Assembly (NCBI GenBank): GCA_030015575.1 | Contig: JASDDO010000008.1 | Coordinates: 82,127,965-82,191,964 of the forward strand | DNA length: 64,000 nt | Reading direction: 5' to 3' | Source of the DNA: Agapanthus africanus | Taxonomy: Eukaryota > Streptophyta > Magnoliopsida > Asparagales > Amaryllidaceae | In this document: positions 45,364 to 57,616 of the stretch, one piece after another | Layout of the letters: each line of letters opens with the position of its first letter | Numbering within the stretch: position 1 is the first letter of the stretch | Made by a program: the position numbers and the translations under genes | The notes under the pieces: model-generated | The model's database searches: none | What the model was told of the DNA's origin: nothing | The model's input: the letters and a program-made list of their open reading frames with translations, nothing else

Positions 45364-47560
45364 CGTCACCACAAAAGCACGAGCCCAAGGCCACGAAAGA
45401 AAAACCAGTTCCACATTGGGATTGGAAGCGAATTCGTACTTGTCACGTGATAACGCTATCAAAAGAAGGGCCCGAGAACATGGATGACCTTCCCTGGTGC
45501 TTCGAAAACAGCAACGACGGGGTAATCTCAGAATTTCCACCAGCGCCAAAAGAGCTGGAAGATGGAATCCATACCACTGCAGATAACCTCAAGAAAATTG
45601 AGTTGGGGACGGCAAACGATCCACGACCGACATTCATCAGCGAGCTGCTATCTGAAGAAAGGGTGGCTGTGTTAAAGGATGTGCTTCTACAGCACAAAGA
45701 TTGCTTCGTATGGAACTATTCCGAAATGCCGGGATTAGATCCAGAAATTGCCGTGCATAGGTTGGCAATATCTCCGGACGTCAAGCCAGTCAAACAGGCG
45801 CCGAGAAGAATGCGGATCGAGCTTCAGATGAGTATTAACGCCGAGGTCAAGAAGCTGATCGACTCTGGCTTCATCCAGGAGGTCTAATACCCTGAGTGGA
45901 TCGCCAACATCGTCCCGGTGATGAAGAAAAATGGGACGGTGCGCATATGCGTGGATTTTCGAGATCTCAATAAAGCCTGCCCAAAGGATGATTTCCTGGT
46001 GCCGGTCACCGAACTGATGATAGACAATACATCCACTCATGAGGTTTTCTCCTTCATGGATGGCTCATCAGGGTATAATCAGATAAAGATGCATCCCGAA
46101 GACCAGAAGCATACCGCCTTCAGGACCCCTCTAGGGATATTTTGTTATAAAGTGATGCCCTTCGGTTTAAAGAATGCCGGTGCCACTTATCAAAGGGCCA
46201 TGACAAAGATCTTCGATGACCTTATACACGAAATCGTCGAATGCTATATCGACGATCTCGTGGTTAAAAGCAAATCATACGAGGAACATCTCGAGCATTT
46301 GAAGACCGTATTTCAACGTCTTCGACAATACAACTTGAAGATGAACCCGCTCAAGTGTGCATTCGGAGTCTCCTCGGGCAAATTCCTGGGATTCATCGTC
46401 CGACACCGGGGTATCGAAATAGATCCGTCCAAGATCAAGGCGATCATGGAAATGCCTCCTCCGAGAACTCTCAAACAGTTGCGATCTCTCCAAGGGAAGC
46501 TCGCATACATTCGGCGATTTATAGCCAATCTTTCAGGCAAGTTTCGTCCCTACAGCCACCTGATGAAGAAGGGAACTCCGTTCGTCTGGGACCAAAAATG
46601 TCAAAGCGCGCTAGACGAGATCAAGAAATACTTGCAGAGCCCGCCAGTGTTGGCTGCTCCAGTTAAAGGAAAGCCCCTCATACTTTACACGACCGCCCTC
46701 GAAGGTTCTTTAGGCGCATTATGGGCCCAAGAGAATGACCAAAGGAAAGAAAGAGCACTCTATTACTTAAGTCGAGTTCTGCTGGGGGCAGAAAGTAACT
46801 ACTCCCCCATTGAAAAACACTGCCTGGCGTTGATCTTCGCGATAACAAAGCTCAGGCACTATGCGTTGGCGCATGAGGTCCGTCTCATTTCGAAGGTGGA
46901 CCCTCTTAAGTATTTAATGTCAAAGGCCATATTGACGGGACGACTCGCTAAATGGGCCCTGCTCTTGATGGAGTTCTCAATAACATATCAACCTCTCAAG
47001 GCAGTGAAAGGCCAGGCCATCGCCGACTTCCTCGTTGAGCATCCGATACCGGCCGATTCTCCTCTGAATTGCGAGTTGCCAGACGAACATGAGTTTGACG
47101 CAATCGACGGTGGTAATACCCGATGGGAACTTTATTTCGATGGAGCATCTTCCATGAAAAAGCGCAAACAAAGTACCCCTATAATCAAATCGGGGGTAGG
47201 CCTCATCTTCGTGACTCCACAAGGAGGGATAATGCGCTACGCGTTCTCCCTGACGGAGCCGAGGACAAACAATGAAGCCGAATACGAAGCTCTGATAGCA
47301 GGCCTCGAGATCGCCATTGACATGGGAATTGAAAATCTCCTCATATATGGAGATTCCCAACTGGTCGTTAGTCAAGTAAACGGCGACTACCAGACATGCA
47401 AACCAGAATTGGTGAAGTATGGCGAAAAGGTACGACAGCTGTTGACCCAAATCCCCTCCTACATTTTGGAAAACATACCGCGCACGGAAAACAGCAAAGC
47501 AGACGCGTTGGCCAAACTTGCTAAAGAATTGGCTGACGAGAACCTCGATGATGTTAGAAT
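45360..47560 (+). pseudogene. Reverse transcriptase and dual RNase H of element B
   Basis: The RT lead-in has YSEMPGLDPEIAVHRL and KPVKQAPRRM. A TAA at 45885-45887 interrupts it just before PEWIANIVPVMKKNG. The rest is open from 45918 for 752 codons. RT motifs are VDFRDLNKACPKDDF, FMDGSSGYNQIKM, FGLKNAGATYQRAM and CYIDDLVVKSK (catalytic pair at 46250-46255). Then come the connection, the retroviral-type RNase H (YYLSRVLLGAESNYSPIEK) and the archaeal-type RNase H with LYFDGASSMKK, NNEAEYEALIAGLEIA, YGDSQLVVSQV and SKADALAKLAKEL. All four acidic positions of the second RNase H look intact. Apart from the TAA the domain block appears functional. Confidence 0.88.
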
Positions 47561-48928
47561 CGTGGTACAAAGCCGTCGGGTGCTCACCCCAGCGGAAATA
47601 TCTCTGGAATCACCCGAAGAGAAGGGAGCAACTGAGCAGATGACCTTACAAGTAAAAGAACGAGAAAAGGTTGAGGATTGGAAGGAAGTCTTTATAGACT
47701 ACTTTAAGTCCCACCGAATGCCTGAAGAAGTGTCCACAAGACATCAGCTCATGAAACGAGCTCTGTCTTTCGCCTTCGTTAACGATACTCTGTACAAAAG
47801 GTCGTTTGATTCTCTATGGCTGAGATGCTTAGGACCTGACGAAGTGAGAAGGGTCGTCCAGGAAGTTCATGACGGACTCTGCGGTTCTCACCAAGCGGGC
47901 CCAAAGATGAAGTTGAAGATCAAACGGATGGGCTACTACTGGCCCACGATGATTCAGGACTGCCTCGAATATGCGAAGCAATGCCACTCATGCCAAATTC
48001 ATGGGGACTTCATCCATCAGCATCCAAATCCGCTACACCCAACAGTGGCTAGCTGGCCATTCGAAATGTGGGGAACTGATATAGTCGGCCCCATTGAACC
48101 AGCATCGTCTAGGGGACATCGTTTCATTCTGGCAACGACTGACTACTTCTCCAAATGGGTGAGGCAGTACCGCTGAGGGAAGTAAAGACGGAGAATATCC
48201 TCCACTTCTTCAAGACGCACGTCATATATCGGTTTGGAACGCCAAGACGGATCATCTCCGATAACGGGCCAGCCTACAGAAGCCACAAAATCAGTCGCTT
48301 CGCGCAACAGTACAATATAGACTGAAGATATTTCTCGGTTTATAATCCGCGAGCTAATGGTCTAGCCGAGGCCTTCAACAAGACTTTAACAAAGATCATA
48401 AAGAAAACGGTATCCCGAAATAAGAAGGACTGGCACGAAAGACTGCAAGAAGCTCTTTGGGCATATCGAACTACGTTCAAGACGGCCACGAACACAACGT
48501 CGTACGCGTTGGTGTTCGGTACAGAAGCAGTACTTTCCCTCGAGATAGAGCTACCCTCTCTACGAGTGGCAATCCACTACGAGCTGACGGACAGAGAAAA
48601 CGCTCACCTTCGGCTTGAGGAGCTTGATGCCCTTGAAGAAACACGGCTTATAGCGCAACAAAATCTGGAAGCTTATAAAGCAAAGATGACGCGCTCATAT
48701 GAAAAATTGACCCGACCAAGGACATTCCGCCAAGGCGAACTTGTGCTAGTGGTCAAAAGGCCTATGATCCCCAATCGCGCCAAGCGGGGAAAATTCGAGC
48801 CAAACTATGAAGGCCCGTACATCATAGACAAAGTCTACCAAGGTGTGGCATATGTACTCATGGATATGCACCGTGAAAGGCCTTTCAGGCCGATAAACGG
48901 TCGCTTCCTAAAGAGATACTACGCTTAA
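47561..48928 (+). pseudogene. Integrase of element B
   Basis: It follows RNase H in the same frame. The zinc domain has HDGLCGSHQAGPKMK with CHSCQIHGD. The core has EMWGTDIVGPIEP (first Asp) and LATTDYFSKW. A one-base loss near 48157 shifts the frame. The second Asp (RIISDNGPAYR) and the Glu (GLAEAFNKT) are in the shifted frame, which also has TGA at about 48322 where element A has TGG. The C-terminal part is open from 48509: EKLTRPRTFRQGELVLVV and GPYIIDKVYQ, ending at TAA 48926-48928. No chromodomain is present, as expected for Tat elements. Confidence 0.85.
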
Positions 48929-49409
48929 TGAGTCACAGCCTAGGTCAATGATAAATGACGACGACTATGTCCGCTCGCTATCTTCCTAAGCTTAAACTTT
49001 ATAAGCAATATCCGGCCTTCTTAATGACGGACCGAAATGTCCTTAAACTAATAGCAGACCGAAACGTCTTTAAACTACTACCGCGGCATCTTCTAGGCTG
49101 ACGAGATATAAAAAAAATATATAAAAAAAAGAAGAATAAAAAAACGGTATGTCCATAAGCAAAAAAAGGGCACGGATGAAAACCCGAAAAGGCTCCGTGA
49201 GTAAAAACAGCAGGGCTACTGGCGAGTGTTCATGAAAACCCGAAAGGGCGCGACCTTGTAAAAAAAAGAAGAAGAAAATAAAAAGAATAAAGAAAAACGG
49301 TATGTCCATAAGCAAAATGGGCACGGATGAAAACCCGAAAGGGCTCCGTGGGTAAAAACAGCAGGGCTACCGGCGAGTGTTTGTGAAAACCTGAAAGGGC
49401 GCAATCTCG

Positions 49410-49965
49410 TTAAAGGACACTTATAGGGTCCTCTCGACCTTATAAGGAGAAACCACCCACGTGAGATCCTTACGACTCACAAGGGAGCAGCACACTTAGG
49501 GATCCCCACGATTCCTAAGGAGAAAATACACTTGCGAGATCCTCACGACTCGTAAGGAGAACTCTCTTATGGGACCCTCACGGCTCATAGGGTTTGAAAG
49601 TCTTAAGTTACAGAGACCTCAACCTGTGCTTAAGCAATCCCTACAATTTCCGATATTGCCCTACAAGTAGCTCAATACTGACTCTTGTATACAATCCACG
49701 GGCGCGAATAAACATTTCCCTGACCAAGTTCCATCCGTGACTGGGGATATGTACGCATGATGAACAACACTTATAAGTCCTCTCGACTTACAAGGAGAAA
49801 ACCCTCTTGTAGAATCCTTACGACTTACAGGGGAACAAACACTTAGGAATCCTCACGATTCCTAAAGAGAAAATACACCTACAAGATCCTCACGACATGT
49901 AGGAAGAAGTACCTTCGTGAGACCCTTACGGCTCATGAAGCCAAAAGCCTTAGCCGACAGGACCT
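49410..49965. repeat. Hairpin modules with a CCTYACGA centre in spacer B
   Basis: Repeated modules in which two arms flank TCCTCACGA or TCCTTACGA, separated by GGAGAAAA linkers. The arm sequence changes from module to module (CTTAGGAATC, CTTATAAG-like, CTCATAGG-like). One well-kept copy is at about 49842-49866. Confidence 0.7.
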
Positions 49966-50124
49966 TAACCCTGTTCGCTAAGCTACCTTTGTTCGACATC
50001 GACAGAGGCAAATGATGATTCGCTCCTGGCAATATCCCAGTTGTAGCGGTGCTGATGCCGAAATCGGCGTCTAATTTCAAGTTTACGGTGAAAAGCCGGT
50101 AGGCCGCACATGCATACGAAATAG

Positions 50125-50345
50125 CCGAAATGATGGGGCAGCTTGCAATAAAAACCAGCAAGTAAAGAAAATGTGTGCATGGAAAATAAAAAGCCGAAAT
50201 GATTGGGCAACTCGCAATAAAAAACAGCGAGTAAGAATAAAATAAATAGCCGAAATGATTGGGCACCGCAAAAAAATAGCCGAAATGATTGGGCAATCGC
50301 GACCTTCGCGATATAAAAGCTGAAATGATAGAGCATCGCGGAAAT
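50125..50345. repeat. AGCCGAAATGATTGGGCA short repeats
   Basis: Six copies with slightly different spacers such as TCGCAATAAAAA. The inverted form occurs in element A at 9385-9560. Confidence 0.8.
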
Positions 50346-50524
50346 AAAACAAAAAAAATGATGATAAAACTTTGGCCCTACAGTTAAGATCACATCGATC
50401 CCTGTATACAATCCAAGGGCGTAAACAAAGAGGGAACCATACTTTCCCAACAGACTCCGCCAGAAGACGAAGCCAAACCTCGACGGTTCATTCCAACTCT
50501 GAAGAAACCAGTGTCTTCAGCCAA

Positions 50525-51420
50525 CTCCTCGACTCACGGATACAAACACTCCTTGACGAGAGCCTCCTGATCCGCGTTGACTCGCAGAGCCACCAGTGCC
50601 TCCGTGGGAAATCCTCGACTCGTTTCAAACCCCAAGGAAACAAATAATCCTTGGTGCTTGGGAAACAAATAATCCCTAGCAAACTCCTCGACTCACGGAT
50701 ACAAACACTCCTTGATGAGAGCCTTCTGATCCGCGTCGACTCGCAGAGCCACCAGTGCCTCTGTGGGAAATTCTCGACTCGTTTCAAACCCCAAGGAAAC
50801 AAATAATCCTTGGCGCTGGGGAAACAAATAATCCCTAGCAAATTTCTCGACTCACGGATACAAACACTCCTTGACGAGAGCCTTCTGATCCGCGTCGACT
50901 CGCAGAGCCACCAGTGCCTCCGTGGGAAATCCTCGACTCGTTTCAAACCCCAAGGAAACAAATAATCCTTGGCGCTGAGGAAACAAATAATCCTTAGCAA
51001 ATTCCTCGACTCACGGATACAAACACTCCTTGACGAGAGCCTCCTGATCCGCGTCGACTCGCAGAGCCACCAGTGCCTCCGTGGAAAATCCTCGACTCGT
51101 TTCAAACCCCAAGGAAACAAATAATCCTTGGCGCTGGGGAAACAAATAATCCCTAGCAAATTCCTCGACTCACGGATACAAACACTCCTTGACGAGAGCC
51201 TCCTGATCCGCGTCGACTCGCAGAGCCACCAGTGCCTCCGTGGGAAATCCTCGACTCGTTTCAAACCCCAAGGAAACAAATAATCCTTGGCGCTGGGGAA
51301 ACAAATAATTCTTAGCAAACACCTCAACTCAAGGAAACAAACAATCCTTGATGAGAGCCTCCTGATTCGCGTCGGCTCACAGAGAAACCAGTGTCTCCGC
51401 GGGAAAATTCCCGATTCGTC
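50525..51420. repeat. 159-bp tandem array in spacer B
   Basis: Five full units and a partial sixth. ACTCACGGA starts lie at 50531, 50691, 50850, 51009 and 51169, and the last degenerate unit at about 51327. The unit contains GACTCGCAGAGCCACCAGTG and CCAAGGAAACAAATAATCC. Because 159 is 53 codons, the minus strand reads as five 53-residue repeats over 50488-51327. Composition and codon pattern do not suggest a real protein. Confidence 0.95.
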
Positions 51421-51579
51421 TCAACTTGCAAGATGAAGCCTCAGGCAGCAGGGATTGAAAAACTTGTTTCCTGAACAATGGGACCCTACAAGTCGATCTA
51501 AAATGGTCTCTTGCATACTATTCACGGGTCTCACTCTCCAAAGTCGAGTTTCGACAAGGAGGGAAACAACCGCTTACGG

Positions 51580-51770
51580 GTCCTCTCGACTCATAAGAGG
51601 GAAAAATTCTCTTATAGGATCCTTACGACTTATAAGAGAAAACCACACTTAGGAATCCTCACGATTCCTAAGGAGAAAAAACCACCTACGAGATCCTCTC
51701 GATCCGTAGGGAGAAAAGTCTCTATGAGACCCTCACGGCTCATGGAGTTGAAAAGTCTTAGGCAGCAGAT
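51580..51770. repeat. Second block of hairpin modules in spacer B
   Basis: The best hairpins of the window are here: 51648-51672 has perfect 10-bp arms CTTAGGAATC/GATTCCTAAG around CTCAC, and 51607-51640 has 10-bp arms TTCTCTTATA/TATAAGAGAA around a 14-nt centre with CCTTACGA. Two weaker modules follow to 51750. Confidence 0.8.
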
Positions 51771-51922
51771 CTGAACCTGCGGCCTAAGCCATCGCTGATT
51801 CTTAAGAAAGTCAAGATGCATGCTCTATTATCTGTTGACCATGTTTACTAAGGTGGCGTGCTGATAATGAAAGAAAGAAAGGGCGGAGAAATGACACAAG
51901 GCATTACAGAAAATGCGTATCT

Positions 51923-51928
51923 TTTATT
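51923..51928 (-). terminator. Polyadenylation signal of the antisense gene B
   Basis: AATAAA on the minus strand, about 100 bp after the stop codon of the antisense gene, within AT-rich sequence. Confidence 0.55.
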
Positions 51929-54900
51929 CATAAACTTGATTGAGTACAGGATACATTGTGCTAAAGAATAAAAAAATATATATATACATTTTTTTAATTT
52001 AAAAGGACAAACGATACATGGAGAGTTACTGAGAAGAAAGCGTTCTGCATAGCTCTAGCAATTGTTCGCACACTTCCTTCCCCGCTTTCTCCTGATCAGC
52101 CACCACTGCCAATTCTGCCTCCACTTGGACCCGTTGCTGCGCAACAGACGCAAGCTGATCCCTAACGGCCTGATGAGCAACTTCACGGCCTGGAATGTCA
52201 TGCTCGGCGACATCAAGTGCCCACTTAAGTTTCAGCCTATTCGAGATGCGCTCTAGAAGGCCCTCGAAGACGGCCTTTACCTCGGTAGCATTCGCCTCAA
52301 CTTCAGCACGTATGCGAGCAGTTTCGCTCGAATACTCCTGACACTCCTTCAGCTTCAAAGCTGCTTCTTGTTCCAAATAACAGAATTGGGAAGTGCTTTG
52401 CTCGAGCCATGCTCCCCGTTGAGCGCTCACAGCCAAAGTCTCAGGGGATAGACGCATCGACTCCAACTGATGAAGGCGAGCCTCAATCTCCCGATAATGG
52501 TTAACCCAAGAAGCGACGGTGCCCTCGTCATGGAAGGTGGCAAATATCACCAACATTGGGTTAATCGTCGTAGCGAAGTCCTCAGCAGATGTAGGAGACT
52601 CGACGTCGAGTTCCTCGATGTAGTCGCTCAACATACGCAGACTACTCGCCGCACCTTTTGAGGACGGACGTCTTTGGGAAGGGCCGCCCGGCATTGTAAT
52701 GCGAGACTCGAAGGGCGCCGCGGCCGGAACGACAGCTGAAAAGAAACAGAATGTGGTCAGATAACAGTACAAAAAATAAAAAAAAGGGGAGTTATCAATG
52801 TGATGGTCGTACCAGTTGAGACAGGTGACAAGGTCGGAAGGGCCGATGGCGCAGCTGATCTTTTATCCCCTCCTTCAATCTGTAGCACTACAGTCGAGAT
52901 GAGAAAAAAAGGGTTAGCAGTAATTCCATCTATAAAAAAAAAGAAAGAAAGATATCGACGGAAATCATACTCACCAACGCCACCAGGGGAAGAGGTATAT
53001 TCGGATGGGAAGGAGAAGTGTGGGAGCAACACCTGATAAAGATGGTCAAAGAGCACTCCTGAAAAGCACAACAGTATGACTTTAGTATATGGATTATACG
53101 TCTGAAAAGTGAGATTAATAAGTTGCAAACTCATACCTTCCAACATCTTTGCCGGTATGAGAGAGGGCTGAGAGGTAACCACCGCCAAGGCAGTCGTGGA
53201 AGGCACTCCCTCAAGCAGTGGGGCATCAGCGCTGGCCGCACCTGCGTTACAAGAAAGGTAAATTTGTCAGAAAGGATTGTAAAGTAAAGAAAAACAGCAA
53301 CCTAGGGTTTACCTGAGGAGCTCCCGGCTGAAACGGAGGCGACTCCCTCCTCTATCGACATGAGGCCACCGCCCGTGGCCTCATCACCCGACTCGATGGG
53401 GACCGTCGTCGTGCTCGCGTGGCCAGGAGACAGCGGAAGATCGTAGACGGGGAGGGCAATGATCGGAGCATTGCCGGACTCTTGAGAGAGAGCGGTTGGC
53501 TCTTCCCCAAGAGTCGTGCCCATCTCACCCGCTACTTCCTCGGGCTCCGCAATCTCCATTGGCTTATCCGCCGCCGCCACAAAGTCGCCGGCCTCAAGCG
53601 CCTCGTCCGCCACCACCCTGGGCTCAGTTATAATGATCATTTCATCTACCGCCACTTCAGGCGCGGCATCAATGACCTCCTCGGCTACGGACTCCCCAAC
53701 CTCCATCTCAGGCTCTGAAGCCTCAACGACGTTGACCACCATCGGCTCAGGTCCGACAGGCGTCGCCTCCTCTGTTTCCCTGGGTTCAACGGTCTCCGCA
53801 TCCCCCTCGGTCGGACTTGGCCCTGCAAGATAAAGTATATAAAAACCGACAGCTTTATGAGTCTTATAATGAAATTCTGAAAGAAGTGATACCTGAGGCA
53901 GACTTGTCGTTAGCCTCTCTATTGGCGCGGATCGCCTGTCTATGAGCGGTAGACAAAGCGACCGGGGACTCTTCTGACAGAGTGTCGGCATGAGGGATGG
54001 TGCTTGGGCCCGCTCCCGTAGCCAAAGCAGCCCAGCGCGCCTTCGCCTCACGCCTCAGCCGCTTCCTTTCCTCCCGGGCCGTTGAAATGGACCTTACCAG
54101 AGCCTCTTTCATTGAGGCGTCCTCGTCTGTACACAGGGATGCCTCCAAATTCTTCAATGCATCTCTCGTCGACTTGTCAAGTCGAGGATCTTGCGGCAGC
54201 CCCGACGAGACCGGAACTCCAATAACAGGTTCAGAGAGGATCCCCTCATCGACTAGTATAACCCCTATAAAGAAACAAAGGAAGAAAGTTAGGTTAACCA
54301 TCGAAAAAGATAAAGAAATTTGTTTTAAAAAAAGGGGGGGTGGGACATACCGGCGCTCGCTAAAGCACGTTTCTCCTCCTCCTTTTGGAAGGTTTTCAAA
54401 GAGACAGCAATAGCTTCTTCGGTAGAGACACCTGTTGAAAATGGGGAAAAGTATTAGTCAAGAATAATGATAAAAAATACAATGAAATGATGAAGAAAGC
54501 AGCTAATAATTACCTGACTCAGCGAGTTTACTCAACCACGCTTCAAGCCTCACTGATCGCTCAGAAGCCGCAATGGCGGCCGCCAGGTCGGTGTCTGCGG
54601 GATCTACCGCGAAGCCCTTATTGCTGCCATATTCACTTATTCCTTCGGTAAGAGGGGGTTCAGGCTCTAAGCCAAGAATCGCGTCAAGGGAAAGGAGCGA
54701 CTTCTTCTTCTTTTGCCCGCCAACTCTGGATGCACCCGGGACTGATTTACGCTTGGCGGACACCTTGGGGCGGCGGGTCCCGATATCCGCGCCTACACCG
54801 GACTCCGGCGATACCACAGTTACCGTTTCCACTGGAGCACGGGGGGCTGGTGGCGCATCCACAGCATCGCGAAGCAGCAATCCACGCGGAGGACTCAACA

Positions 54901-56844
54901 CGCGCGGAGGTCCGCCTCCAGCACCTTTCAATGGAGGAATGACCGGAGTCCTCGGCCTCAAGGGAGCCTTGCGATCGCCGCCGGGAGGTGCACCCTTGCG
55001 GTCAACCAGCATACGTTTCTCCATCAAAATAACGGGCCCCATTGCATGCGCATACCAGGCCACGTACGCGTTGAGGACTTTGGGGACGCAGCTCGGCTCA
55101 CTGATAAAGAAATAAGAACCCGTGTTAAGCCGCATAAAGTGGTGCATTGCATTCTTTATCCCCTCCCGGCTAACCACGGGATTTTCCAAGAAGGCTTCTA
55201 TCGGGATCCCTTGATTGTAGCTCGATTGCTGAGCAAACCGGTGAGAGTTATACCTCATGAAGAGTGCTGTCTCATTCTGCCTGAACACCAGGTAGCCCGG
55301 CCGAATGGAGTAGAGATGGAGGATTTCCCGAGCCTTCAATATGGAAGCCCCGTCCTTAAATTCATCGCGTAGAGACACTACTGACTTGGTGGTCTTTGAG
55401 CCTATTGTTATGACCTTGTCCAAGAAAGAAATCTTTGCCCCGACCAGGTGTGGACGAAGGAGCAGCCCCCTAGCCTCCCGCGGGGGTGCAACTACGATCG
55501 AAGCCCCGACCAGCCGTATGACCCTCGGGAGCCTGCACTTCTCAAAAAAGGGAGGAATCTTATGGGCACCGAACACCCCATGCACGTGCATTTCCATCCA
55601 GGAGGTAAAGTAGTGCATCGGGAAGTTGGCGGGTTGCACCCCAGGCTCACTAGCGTCCGCCACTATGCTAAGTCCATTATAAAGATAAGCCAGCCCGGCA
55701 ATTCCTACTGACAACTGTAAACCAGCCACCATCCGATGCGCTGGGTAGAAAACAGTCGGCCGCATATGGCGTTGATGCATAGGAAGAGCAAAACTGCACA
55801 ACCACAAGCCCAAGAACCCTACAAAGAAGGTCTCTTCATCCATGTCGGGGGCGGCAATTTCTGAAAAAGGGACGACGGCGGCACCAGGAAGATAAAAGTC
55901 TTTATGGTCATCCTCCGATGTGGGTCGGCGATCAAAACCGAACCCAAAAGGTTCGTCGAGCTGGGCGAACTTCTCGCTCCGCTCTGATAAGAACTCCGGT
56001 TGAATGAAGCGAGCAATGAAATCTGCAAAACTGACTCCCCTGTCACCCGATTCTAGATAGAGTCCTTCATAAATCTCCAATACCTTCACCAAGCCCGGGT
56101 ACTGGTGCTGAATAGCGTTCTCCGACGTTAGGTCAAACACCAGCGGTTTGGTGGCAAAGACGTATTCATCGGGAGGAAGCAGCTCCTCGTAAGGCTCTCC
56201 CCTCATCGGCAGACCCGAGATTTCAGCAAACTCCTCCAAGGAGATAGAGACTTCCCGGTCCGTCATCAGGAAGGTGTGTGTGGGAATATTCCATTGCTCG
56301 ATAAAAGCCTTAACCCACCACGTTGGAGGAGAAGGATACTCAAAGAGCGAGACGTAAATGGCCGAGTACAAACCAATCCTCATCAGATGAGTCCTCCTCG
56401 CAGATAGGATGTACCGGGCCCATTGCAAATATCCAGCAGGCGGTCGTGGGATCAGTCCAATGTTATAAGCCTATCCCCAAGGGCGCGCTTCACCCTGATA
56501 AATTCTCCTCCCTAAAATATCTATTGCCGGCGGCGGCTGCACGGGGATAGCACCAATCGCAGGCTGGAGGAGGTCATCCGAATTCCAATTTTTGACCTCC
56601 ACGGCATACTTCACCGGGGGTTCATCTGCGTAGGGGAGTGAAGATGTTGGCTCAGACGGCGTGGCGGAACTGAAACTGCGACGACCCTGGATGATTTCAT
56701 TGTACCACCTACCCCACAAGTGAAGGTTTTTGTACTCGGGGTCATGATCCTTGATGAGAGCGAGCACTACGCGGTCCACCAGTGCCTGGGGAAACCCTCC
56801 CTCCGAGCGAACAAACGGAAAAGACAAATTGGCAGACATGTTTC

Positions 56845-57476
56845 CTGCAAAGAGACAAACATTAGCCGTCAGTATTATAATTCCAACGCTCAACTTTTTT
56901 AAATATTTATACCGTACCACAATGCAGTGGATAGGGGGACCAAAGGGGGGCCCACAAAATCTGGACGACGGTACATCATTTAATAAGACAGCCCCATCAT
57001 TGGATGAGACTGTCAGTTAATGAAAAGATCCCCAAGAGAATATCCTCATTGATGGGAAATCCCTAGAGATAAGGAGAAAATCTCCTCTTTTGGAGCAAAG
57101 CTCTGTCACAGAGTGACATTTGTCAAACTCTGGTCTCAAGAGAATAAAATTTCTTTAAGGAGAGCCTAGCCCTATATTAATGATAGAAAATCCATCAAAA
57201 AGAAAACTTCAACCCTTAAAGATTAAAATTTGGGATTTTAAAGATCAATGAAAACTTTTAGGAGTTCTTCATTTTCAGATCAGAAAAGTTCTACATTTGA
57301 TCCATGAGCAAAGCTCTGTTCATGAGTTAAAACCCATGAACAAGATCTTTGTAGATCTATGAACTTTCCAGAGCAAGGCTCTGCTGATGAAACCCCAAAA
57401 GGGTTTTAGATCAAAGATCTATGAGAGCAAGGCTCTATTAATCAATTTTAATTTAATTTAATTTTATTATTAATAC
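56845..57476 (-). other. Leader intron of the antisense gene B
   Basis: The donor TTAG/GTATTAAT at 57476 and acceptor CTCTTTGCAG at 56845 enclose 632 bp. Element A has a homologous intron at 2593-3236 of 644 bp with donor GTAAGA and acceptor TTTTTTAG. In both, the ATG comes five bases after the acceptor. The intron also carries GAGCAAAGCTCT palindromes of the LTR type. Confidence 0.6.
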
Positions 57477-57616
57477 CTAAGATGTTTTCAAGTTCTGAAC
57501 TCTGGAATTCTTGTGAAAAAGCAAGAGCAAGGCTCTAAAATTCTTAAACAAGAGGAAGGCTCTGAAAACTCAAGATTCTTGAAAATGGTAAAACATTTAC
57601 TAAGGACCAAGAGTCC

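Larger units (their letters stand above)
48929..51915. other. Post-pol spacer of element B
   Basis: Three kilobases without a gene separate pol from the antisense gene. From left to right: two copies of the LTR 27-bp motif (49028-49075), a duplicated stretch with AAAACCCGAAAGG (49165-49410), hairpin modules, CCGAAATGATTGGGCA repeats, and the 159-bp array. Element A has the same general content with different repeat expansions. Confidence 0.8.
51915..57600 (-). pseudogene. Antisense plant-mobile-domain-like gene of element B, eight coding exons, one in-frame stop
   Basis: Transcribed against the retroviral genome from a TATA box at 57617-57624. The leader intron is 57476-56845 and ATG is at 56839. 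Coding exons are 56844-54514, 54431-54351, 54264-53893, 53822-53313, 53241-53137, 53058-52975, 52887-52813 and 52735-52026. All introns are GT-AG. The coding length from ATG to stop is 4,263 bp, exactly 1,421 codons, and every coding intron is phase 1. The product would have a plant-mobile-domain-like region in exon 1 (WWVKAFIEQWNIPTH, DREVSISLEEFAEISGLP, FTSWMEMHVHGVFGAHK), a basic patch with KVSAKRK and KKKKS that resembles a nuclear signal, a basic helix (REERKRLRREAKARWAA), an acidic exon 4 and a coiled-coil exon 8. TAG at 56473-56471 (codon 123) is the only break, so a single point mutation separates it from an open gene. Exon 1 alone is open for 641 codons after that stop. The PMD name is inferred from motifs. 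A host gene captured by an ancestor is the likely origin. Confidence 0.75.

Noticed and set aside
46977..47570. 197-codon minus-strand ORF opposite RNase H of B
   Set aside because: It is the shadow of a well-supported pol domain.
50488..51327. 279-codon repeat protein
   Set aside because: It is a direct by-product of the 159-bp period. It is kept as a finding about the array, not as a gene.
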